64,000 bases of DNA from assembly GCA_937872475.1 (NCBI GenBank), contig CALMSY010000004.1, forward strand, positions 1 to 64,000. Reading direction: 5' to 3'. Under the pieces are notes generated by a model. The model was not told the origin of the DNA, made no database searches, and saw nothing but the letters and a program-made list of their open reading frames with translations. This stretch comes from 67-14 sp020438345 (GTDB lineage: Bacteria > Actinomycetota > Thermoleophilia > Solirubrobacterales > 70-9). Made by a program: the position numbers and the translations under genes. Of the stretch, positions 43,000-50,425 are shown piece after piece. Every line of letters starts with the position of its first letter. The first letter of the stretch is position 1.

Positions 43000-44605
43000 T
43001 CGAAACGCTGCTCCGGGCAGGAAGCTGTTCATCGGTATGTCAATTTTGCTGGCAGCGTTTCTGCTGGCCGGGACGGCGTCTGCCACGACGAGGATGGTGC
43101 CGGTGCCGCTGGATCCTCTCCCGGGTCCGGGTCCCCTTGATGCCGACTCTGTCCGTGTCGATCCGGCAGGCAGGGAATATGTGGTCGGTGAGGTCGTGGT
43201 CAGTTTCGGGGATGGTCTCGACCAAGCCAGAATCGACAGGGTCTCGGCGCCCATGAGGCGACAGCTTGATCTCGAACTTGAAGAAAACCTTGGCGAGATC
43301 AACGCGCAGGTCATGAATCTCGGAGATGAAATCTCCGAGCAGGAACAGAGTGAACTTATCGCCCGGATCGACTCACGACCGGGTGTGGAAGATGTTCAGT
43401 TGAACTACGTCGAGAAGCCTTTCACCAACGATCCGTTCTATTCGCAGCAATGGTGGCTGCCGAGAATCGGTGCACCTGAAGCCTGGGCACGTACCACCGG
43501 CAGGGTGAAGATCGCGGTGCTGGATTCCGGAGTGGATGTGAGTCATCCCGACATTGGCACCACCACCGTCACCCACTGGTACGACTATGTGAGTCACATT
43601 TCCACGGCCTGGGATTACTCCGGACACGGCACCCACGTGACCGGAATTGCGGCAGCATTGACCGACAATGGTGTAGGGGTAGCAGGTACGGCGCCCGGCG
43701 CCACCGTCTATATGGCCAAAGTCTGCGATCTCTACGACGACGGTGAGACCCGCTGCCCTCAGATCGCAGCAATCGAGGCGATCCTCGATCTGGCGGGATC
43801 CGGGGTGCCTGTCTTCAACATGTCGCTTGGCGGCTACAACTACAACCAGACATATGCCGATGCGATCGCCTACGCAGCATCACTCAACCACACGATCGTC
43901 GTCGCGGCGGGGAATGACGCGACGGATTCTCCCAGCTACCCGGCGGCATATCCCGGAGCGCTTTCCGTATCGGCAACCGACCCGCAAGACGGAGACGCCG
44001 ACTACTCGAACTATGGGAGTTGGGTGGATATTTCTGCTCCTGGCGGGGAAGGCGAGGGTGAGAACAAGATGGTTTCCACGTATCCGACCAGTCTCGGGAC
44101 GGGATACGCCTACCTGCAGGGCACGAGCATGGCTACGCCAGTAGTCAGTGGTGTTGCGGCGATGCTGTCCCAACAGGGCTACTCGGGGGCGGCCCTGACC
44201 GGCAAGCTCCTCGCGACGGCCAGGGATGTAGGGGCAGCAGGGCGGGACAACCTCTTTGGCTGCGGAATCGTTGACGCCAACGCCGCCACCCTTACCAGCA
44301 CCCCAGCGACCGGTTGTGGCAGAACTATTGCCGAACCGGAAAATCCCACACCGATCGTCCCGACTCCGACCGTTCCGGTGACCCCCACGGAACCCTATGA
44401 CCCGGCAATCGGAACCTACGGCAAGTGCTCTGCCGCGCGAAAAGCTGTCACTCGGGCGAAGGCAGCCCTCAAACGGGCGAAATCGAACCTGAAGTTCAAG
44501 CAGCGATACGGAGGCTACCGCGCGGTCAGGACCGCCCGGACCAAAGTCAGGAAAGCCGAATCGAAGCTCGCTTTCAGCAAGCGGCGGGTCCGGATATATT
44601 GCTGA
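42992..44605 (+). CDS. Secreted subtilisin-like serine protease (S8) with Cys-bounded basic tail
   Basis: A 537-aa S8 protease. A signal peptide (LLAAFLLAGTASA) and an I9-like propeptide (about 60-145) precede the catalytic domain. The triad is Asp178 (AVLDSGVD), His212 (GHGTHVTG) and Ser379 (GTSMATP), with oxyanion Asn308 (AAGND). The C-terminus has a Pro/Thr/Val linker (IVPTPTVPVTPTEP) and a Lys/Arg-rich tail from Cys479 to the terminal Cys537. GTG 42992 overlaps the upstream stop by 8 nt. It belongs to the same cluster as the two RTX proteins and has the same tail design without the RTX module. Confidence 0.92.
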   Translation: MASRNAAPGRKLFIGMSILLAAFLLAGTASATTRMVPVPLDPLPGPGPLDADSVRVDPAGREYVVGEVVVSFGDGLDQARIDRVSAPMRRQLDLELEENLGEINAQVMNLGDEISEQEQSELIARIDSRPGVEDVQLNYVEKPFTNDPFYSQQWWLPRIGAPEAWARTTGRVKIAVLDSGVDVSHPDIGTTTVTHWYDYVSHISTAWDYSGHGTHVTGIAAALTDNGVGVAGTAPGATVYMAKVCDLYDDGETRCPQIAAIEAILDLAGSGVPVFNMSLGGYNYNQTYADAIAYAASLNHTIVVAAGNDATDSPSYPAAYPGALSVSATDPQDGDADYSNYGSWVDISAPGGEGEGENKMVSTYPTSLGTGYAYLQGTSMATPVVSGVAAMLSQQGYSGAALTGKLLATARDVGAAGRDNLFGCGIVDANAATLTSTPATGCGRTIAEPENPTPIVPTPTVPVTPTEPYDPAIGTYGKCSAARKAVTRAKAALKRAKSNLKFKQRYGGYRAVRTARTKVRKAESKLAFSKRRVRIYC

Positions 44606-44677
44606 AGAAGCTGGCTCCTGGGGCCTCTGGAAGAAGCGTCGCAGGATGAAGACAGCCCGCAAAGAACGACCCTGAGT

Positions 44678-46552
44678 ATGCTCTGCCCTATGGGAAGGGA
44701 CCTCGCGATCACGAAGCTCGCGCGGCTGGGAGCATGTCTGTGCCTCGCCGCGGCAATCTCCGTTGCTGTCTGCAGCAGTGCTGCGGCCGCTCCGGCCGAC
44801 CGGGCCGGCGATCCGGTGGTACTGAAGGGCAGCAGCCTGCCGTCGCTGGATGGCACCGCGATCGACCAGGTCGTGGCCTTCAGATGGACAGGAAAATGGG
44901 AGCAGGTGCCGGTCCAGGTTGATGAACGGCATGTGATCAGCATCCGGAGTCTTTATCCGGAAGATGTCGGTTCAAAGTATGTAATCGGCCAGGCAACCTT
45001 CGACATCGAGGTATATGCCGATGCGAAGACCCGCTCCGGCGCCGATGCGGACACCGGGCTCGATGGCAACGACGAGGTTGTGTTCATGGGAGGCGACACC
45101 GGTGCTCTGGCCCCGGCTGGTACCCCCGCGCCGAACGGAGTCGAGGCCGGCACGGCCAACAAGATCGACGTAAGTGACTCGGTCGGCGGTGGTGACGCCC
45201 TGATCTATCTGTTCCGGTCCGAGGGCAAACTGGACCAGGGCGCTGGCAGGGATTACGTCACCTATGACTTCAAACTGACCGGTCTAACCGGCAGCCAGAC
45301 GATGCTCGCCAACTACGGATACGCGAACTCGCCGAATCCCGAAGACTCGCGCGTAAAGACCGACAACTACTCGCTCCATTCGACCGATCGCTGGATGGAA
45401 GACGAAATCAGGATCTCGACCGGCGGGGCCACCAACGCCGACATCCTCGACCGCGAAGCGGTTTCCGCCGGTGGGCTTTCCGGCTGCGGCCGGAGCGAGT
45501 ACACGTTTTCCGGCAACTGGCACCTCGACCAGAGCCCGGGCAACGACCGGCCCAGCGACGACGACGAGGGAACCTACGTCGTGATCAAGGACGGCCCGGT
45601 GCGCGCACTCCGCTCTTTCATGGGTGCCAACAGCGGCCCCTACGTTCAGAGCGAACACAAGTACTACGGCGACCATGAGGAAAAGACGGTCTACGTCCGG
45701 GTCCACCCGATTCCGCTCATGTACGTCTGGACGGACTTCGCCGAGTCGGCTGCCGGCATGACCTACCGCGACCAGAAGAACCGGGCCGGGGTGCCGGTCG
45801 ACGGCAGCCCGGACACCCTGGTGCCATCGGCCGAGGCCGATTTCGAGAGCGGGAAGTTTGTCTGGCAGCAGGTCACCGGACCGCAGGGTTCAGCCACCAC
45901 CATGGTCACAGCGGTGCCCTCAGTAGTGGACCACAACAACCCGCCGTTTACCAGCTATTACCTGGATGACACCACCCCGACCGGGCCCGGCGAGAAGCAA
46001 TGCGGTGGTGACCTCAAGGCCTACGGAGCGAGCGGTTTCGGAATCGATGGCACCTTCCCGAATACCGACCCGATCCTTCCGCTCGAGATGACCCGGGACC
46101 TGTTCGTGAAGCGGGTCCGCTATTTCTCCGGGCCCGGTGCCACCGCCGAGCAGGCCGATCGTCTTCGTGAACGAACCCAGAACCCGCTGGTCTTCACCGC
46201 GGCAGCAGCGCCAATGAAGGCGGCCGAGGCCAGGCTGAAGCTCACCCTGCCCGGAAAGAAAGGCAAGGCAAGGAAGGGCAAGCCTTACCGACTGAAAGTG
46301 AAGCTGGGTAACCCGGGTAACGCCGACCTCGCCAGGGTCAAGGTCTGTGCCTCGGGCAAAGGCCTGGTCCGCAGAGTCTGCAAGTCCGTCCCTGGCCCGG
46401 CGGCCGGCAAGTCGAAGACGGTGAACATGAAGGTCAAGGTGAAAAAGAAGACCGGGGTCAGGAAGCTGAGGATCAAGGTTTCGGCTACCTCCCAGCCCGG
46501 CGGTCCAGGCACCGGAGCCGGAGTAACCATGACCGTGCCGTTCGGTCGTTAG
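44678..46552 (+). CDS. Unknown exported protein with Ig-like basic C-terminus
   Basis: A 624-aa exported protein without a recognised N-terminal family. A signal peptide (LCLAAAISVAVCSSAAAA) is followed by a beta-rich region with acidic loops (DTGLDGNDEVVFMGGDTG) that could bind calcium. The C-terminal 110 residues form a Lys-rich CARDB/Ig-like domain with VKVCASGKG and RVCKSV, like the end of the 494-aa protein at 20361. ATG 44690 is an alternative start. It lies 72 bp after the S8 protease on the same strand and may be the last gene of the cluster. Confidence 0.72.
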   Translation: MLCPMGRDLAITKLARLGACLCLAAAISVAVCSSAAAAPADRAGDPVVLKGSSLPSLDGTAIDQVVAFRWTGKWEQVPVQVDERHVISIRSLYPEDVGSKYVIGQATFDIEVYADAKTRSGADADTGLDGNDEVVFMGGDTGALAPAGTPAPNGVEAGTANKIDVSDSVGGGDALIYLFRSEGKLDQGAGRDYVTYDFKLTGLTGSQTMLANYGYANSPNPEDSRVKTDNYSLHSTDRWMEDEIRISTGGATNADILDREAVSAGGLSGCGRSEYTFSGNWHLDQSPGNDRPSDDDEGTYVVIKDGPVRALRSFMGANSGPYVQSEHKYYGDHEEKTVYVRVHPIPLMYVWTDFAESAAGMTYRDQKNRAGVPVDGSPDTLVPSAEADFESGKFVWQQVTGPQGSATTMVTAVPSVVDHNNPPFTSYYLDDTTPTGPGEKQCGGDLKAYGASGFGIDGTFPNTDPILPLEMTRDLFVKRVRYFSGPGATAEQADRLRERTQNPLVFTAAAAPMKAAEARLKLTLPGKKGKARKGKPYRLKVKLGNPGNADLARVKVCASGKGLVRRVCKSVPGPAAGKSKTVNMKVKVKKKTGVRKLRIKVSATSQPGGPGTGAGVTMTVPFGR

Positions 46553-46570
46553 GTGACACCGAACCTCAGG

Positions 46571-47590
46571 TCAGGAGTGACCGAGTGGCACATCCGGGTC
46601 GGGCTTGTTGTCCGGCCCGGACCCTGAACCTTCGGAGCTTCCCAGGTCCGGCTTCTCGTACTCGAAAGTCCCCCGGGTGACGGAAATGATCTGCTCGGCC
46701 AGCTTGGAGCCATCCGACGGATTGACCGGGGTGGCACTGATCCGAAGCACGACCTCGTCACGATCGACCTCTTCAAGTTCGATCCGCGGTGGCCTGAGCG
46801 TCGGCACGTCGATTGCCTGCTGAAGCATGTCCTGGACCAGAGCCGGACTCAGGTGACTGTCGAACCTGGCCCGCAGGTCGATCGAGTCAGGTTCGCGCAA
46901 GGGTTCGACCGCCAGATTGAGCAACAGACTGTTCGGGATCATCATCCGATCCTGGCCCTTGAGGATTGAAATATAGAAAAGCCCCAGTGAGCTGACCGTA
47001 CCTTCGACAGACCCCGCCATCGGTCCGCCGGTCAGGCGTACACGCTCGCCGACCCGGAATGGCCGGGTGCTCTGCAGCACAACGCCGGCGAAAACATTTC
47101 CCAGGGTCTGTTGGGCGGCGAGACCAAGAACCACCGCGGTGAAGGCACCACCGACCGCCAGGGTTCCGGCCTGGACCCCGGCGATCCGCAGGGCGACCAC
47201 ACCGATCAGGACGATGGTCACGAGCCGGATCGCGAAGCCGACGGTTCCGGCAGTGCCGGGATCCAGCCGGCGCATGATGAAGGGCGTGAGGGTGCGGCCG
47301 AGAGCGGAAGTAAAACCCCAGCCCAGCCCAAAGAGCAGAATTGCGGTCAGGATGCGGGCTTCGGTGTCGTAGCCCGCCGCAATGTCCTGCCGGTGGTTGA
47401 AAGCGATCAGGACGCCGGCTATCAGAAGTGCGAACAGCAGCAGACGCGGCCAGGTGCGCCCCTGTTCAGTGCTGGAGATCTCATGCCCCAGGCCCGCTTC
47501 ATGCCATTGGTCGGTCCGGGTCTCGAACATCCAGCGGGGCATCTGTGAGCGGGTCTTTTCACCACGGTGCCTGTTTCGTCGGAAAGCCAC
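46571..47590 (-). CDS. Small-conductance mechanosensitive channel (MscS family)
   Basis: A 339-aa channel. Four hydrophobic segments lie at about 48-65, 80-100, 118-140 and 145-165. The pore helix pattern GGAFTAVVLGLAAQQTLGN and the following FAGVVLQSTRPFRVGERV are diagnostic of MscS. The cytoplasmic beta domain includes SSLGLFYI and MMIPNSLLLN. It opens under membrane tension to relieve osmotic stress. The C-terminus is a Ser/Gly/Asp-rich tail. It is the second mechanosensitive channel in the window, after mscL. Confidence 0.93.
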   Translation of the reverse strand: MAFRRNRHRGEKTRSQMPRWMFETRTDQWHEAGLGHEISSTEQGRTWPRLLLFALLIAGVLIAFNHRQDIAAGYDTEARILTAILLFGLGWGFTSALGRTLTPFIMRRLDPGTAGTVGFAIRLVTIVLIGVVALRIAGVQAGTLAVGGAFTAVVLGLAAQQTLGNVFAGVVLQSTRPFRVGERVRLTGGPMAGSVEGTVSSLGLFYISILKGQDRMMIPNSLLLNLAVEPLREPDSIDLRARFDSHLSPALVQDMLQQAIDVPTLRPPRIELEEVDRDEVVLRISATPVNPSDGSKLAEQIISVTRGTFEYEKPDLGSSEGSGSGPDNKPDPDVPLGHS

Positions 47591-47644
47591 GACCGCTCAC
47601 CATACAAATCCCCGCCTAAAGGACGGCCAAGCGTTTGCCCTCTG

Positions 47645-50275
47645 TCAGGGCATGCCCATCCAGCCTGCGGCCCAGCAGGGATTGCTGCCGCAGGGGTCGG
47701 TGACCTTTCCGTTGGTCTTCAGGAAGTCAGCGATCTGACCCCTGACGAGCGGGGAGCTGCGGATCACCGTGTCATGCGGGTCGATGCCGTAACCGTCGTC
47801 AAGGCCGTCGCTGGAGCCACTGGTCACCGGCGAGGTGTTGGTGAGCGGGGCAGGCTCGGTTCCGTAGAGCTGCCCGGACTCGATCCGCTCCGGTCCGATA
47901 TCCCAGACGAAGAAAGCGTTTCCGTCCGCTGCGGGACCATTCAGGTCGCCGAGGATCTCGTGGCCGTAAAACGGTTCGATCAAGCCCGCCGCGTGACGGT
48001 CTGCGGAAACCACACCGCCGGAAAGCCCTCCCGCACCGGTCCGGATCGGAGCCCCGATCGTCCGGGCTTCGACCTCGGTGGCCACGTTTGCCACCTGATG
48101 GTCTCCGTAGGCCATCACGATCATCACCTTGTGGGCCGGTGTGCCGGGCAACGGATTGCCGGTCATGTGGTTCGCATATCCATTTGGCTCGCCCCGGTCC
48201 CAGAGCATCTGCATCAGGGCGAAGACCGAGGGCCGTTCAAGCTCGTTGGAATAGGTCGGGTAGAGCACCGCCGAGTAGTCATGGAAGTCAGTGCTGCGGG
48301 TCAGGAGCGTTGAATAGTTCATGCCCGGCACGTACAGGACCGAACGGGTGAAATCCGTCGCCACCGCGGTCAAGGCACCGCCCGCGATCCCGCCCTGGCT
48401 GTTGCCGTAGTAAAAGAGGTCGCTGGTATCGAGGACCGGCTGGCCGTTGAACCGGAATGCGGGGTCGGCCGCGAAGCCCTGGGGGTGGACAAGCAGCCTT
48501 CCGAGAAACAGGAAATTGAGGAAACCCTGCTGGAGCCGATCCGGCAAGGCCGGGAACTTGCTCAGGTCCTGGAGTGCGTTCAGGGCGGTCGGGAAAACAT
48601 CCCCGGTTGACATTCCAACCCAGTCGGTACCGCAGACGATCACGTTGTTTTCTGTGCCGAGCTGCCGGATATTCCGGCTGGTCACCTCGTTGATTGAACC
48701 GAAGAGACCATGGCCGTAGAGCGACGGCCGCGCTTTTTCCGCGACTACCCAGGTGTCAGGCAGGTTGTCGAGATCACCCGAGTCGACGTAATCAACTGCC
48801 GAGCGGGGGATGTTGCAGACGAAGCGCGCATCCATCGTGTTGCCCTCGATCCGAATCGGCTTCTGGTCTGCATCAAGGTTGAAGGTGGCGCCACTCGGGC
48901 ACGCGGTCTGATTCAGGTAGCAGGGGACCTCGACGGTGCCCCGGATAACCCGGATGTCTTCTTCTCCTTCACCGCTCATGTTGGTTCCGTAATCGGTGAC
49001 CGAATCGATCTGGAAGTTCGGAGCCGAGCCCTGGATCACTCCGTCGGTCAGGTTGGTGTCACCAAGCCCCGCGAAGGCGCGGTTGCGGATTGAGAGCATG
49101 CGTCCGGTGACGTTTTCGGCACTGGCGACGGTGAAATCCCAGGCGAGATAGAGCGAGCTCCTGTCAATCCCCGCGGTAGAGAGGGTTTCGAACACAGATT
49201 CGAATCCGGCCCGCCGGTTCTCGATCAGAGGGTTTCCGGTGCGGTCTGCATCCCGGTAAAGCCGGAAACCGGGCGGGGCGGGAATCGGACTGCCGTTCGC
49301 GTCCTTGAGGTTGCGGAGAGCAACCACATAGCGATGACCGTTCTGCAGGTTCTTGCCGGGCCGGATGATCAGATTGCGGTCCGAATCGGTGGCCGCGTTG
49401 CTGTCCAGTTCCGCCCAGATCAGCTGGCGCTGACCGGTGGCCGTGTCGATCAGGACGACCGGCTGATCGGGTTCGTACGTCCTGCTCATCGCGCCGAGCG
49501 GGACGATCCCCGACCGGGTGAAAGCCGCCTGGTTGTCGAGGCCGGGGATCCGGAGAGAGATCAGCGGACCGGGACTGAACCCGTCCGACTGGTTGAGTGC
49601 CCCTACCTCAATGTGTTTCCCGTCCGGGAATTCCGAACTGGGTGATGCCATAGGGGTCGCCTCAGGGTCAAGATCGACCCGCAGACCGGTGGCCGAGCTG
49701 CTGTCCGGCCGTGTATAGAAATCATTCGGGAACGGGGCAAGGCAGGAGTTGCCGGGGCCGGCGATGAAGTCGCATGTCGCGCCCCGGGCGAGGTCAACAT
49801 CGGCCGGTACATCGCAGAGCGACCCGAGGGAGGCAAGGCTGCGACTGGCCCTGCGGATCTGTCGTGGTCGCTTGAGGGTCGCGGAAAGTCTCACGGTCGG
49901 AGTGCCGCAGTCGCTTACGATCAGTCGACCGTGTTCATTGAGTTTCAGGTTCACGACTTTGCGTCGATTGGGCCGGACTTTTACTGTGAGGGAATGGGTC
50001 GCAGTCGAGCTTGCTGCCCAATCTGTCTTGCCCGTCAGCGACAGGCGGACCTTGCGGGGCGTGCGGCGGAGCTTCTTCGGGGCCTTGCGGCTAACCCGGA
50101 CTTTCACCCGGACCCGGATCTTGCCCGAGGCCCTGGCCTGGGCCTGGCTGGTCTTCACGATCGTGACCGCGAGCTTCGGCTTGAAGCCGGTCCGTTTCGC
50201 GGTCGCCGCGGTCGGCGGTACGAAAAGCAAAGCCGTCAGCGCGACCAACGAAAGCAACATGCAAAACCGCTTCAT
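47645..50275 (-). CDS. Secreted alpha/beta-hydrolase-like protein with basic N-terminal domain
   Basis: About 876 aa. ATG 50275 begins a signal peptide (FCMLLSLVALTALLFVPPTAATA). A very basic beta-rich domain follows (about 25-135; KIRVRVKVRVSRKAPKKLRR). The main part resembles a large alpha/beta hydrolase: oxyanion-like GHGLFGS, nucleophile elbow YGNSQGGIAGG, and a late His in AYGDHQVA. The substrate is unknown; secreted lipase or esterase activity is plausible. The frame extends to 50521 but upstream codons are antisense to the divergent acylase leader. It faces the acylase across a 150-bp gap. Confidence 0.78.
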   Translation of the reverse strand: MKRFCMLLSLVALTALLFVPPTAATAKRTGFKPKLAVTIVKTSQAQARASGKIRVRVKVRVSRKAPKKLRRTPRKVRLSLTGKTDWAASSTATHSLTVKVRPNRRKVVNLKLNEHGRLIVSDCGTPTVRLSATLKRPRQIRRASRSLASLGSLCDVPADVDLARGATCDFIAGPGNSCLAPFPNDFYTRPDSSSATGLRVDLDPEATPMASPSSEFPDGKHIEVGALNQSDGFSPGPLISLRIPGLDNQAAFTRSGIVPLGAMSRTYEPDQPVVLIDTATGQRQLIWAELDSNAATDSDRNLIIRPGKNLQNGHRYVVALRNLKDANGSPIPAPPGFRLYRDADRTGNPLIENRRAGFESVFETLSTAGIDRSSLYLAWDFTVASAENVTGRMLSIRNRAFAGLGDTNLTDGVIQGSAPNFQIDSVTDYGTNMSGEGEEDIRVIRGTVEVPCYLNQTACPSGATFNLDADQKPIRIEGNTMDARFVCNIPRSAVDYVDSGDLDNLPDTWVVAEKARPSLYGHGLFGSINEVTSRNIRQLGTENNVIVCGTDWVGMSTGDVFPTALNALQDLSKFPALPDRLQQGFLNFLFLGRLLVHPQGFAADPAFRFNGQPVLDTSDLFYYGNSQGGIAGGALTAVATDFTRSVLYVPGMNYSTLLTRSTDFHDYSAVLYPTYSNELERPSVFALMQMLWDRGEPNGYANHMTGNPLPGTPAHKVMIVMAYGDHQVANVATEVEARTIGAPIRTGAGGLSGGVVSADRHAAGLIEPFYGHEILGDLNGPAADGNAFFVWDIGPERIESGQLYGTEPAPLTNTSPVTSGSSDGLDDGYGIDPHDTVIRSSPLVRGQIADFLKTNGKVTDPCGSNPCWAAGWMGMP

Positions 50276-50425
50276 GACTCTCCCCGTTTCCTCGTTTATC
50301 TCCCAAGAGTCCTCCTGACCTTGTCGAGAGTATCGTGGTTTCCGCTCCGAATGCAGAAGTTCGGTGTTAGAGGGGTTGGAGAATTGACGGGTCGCCGTGA
50401 TTCGTCGCCACAGACTGGAGAGAAC
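50276..50425. promoter_or_regulatory. Divergent control region between secreted hydrolase and secreted acylase
   Basis: 150 bp between the starts at 50275 (minus) and 50426 (plus). The acylase ribosome site GGAGAG is at 50417-50422. No clear promoter box or operator was recognised. Confidence 0.4.

Noticed and set aside
49931..50425. N-terminal extension of the acylase frame
   Set aside because: It overlaps antisense the signal peptide and first domain of the divergent hydrolase; TTG 50426 has a ribosome site and begins a signal peptide.
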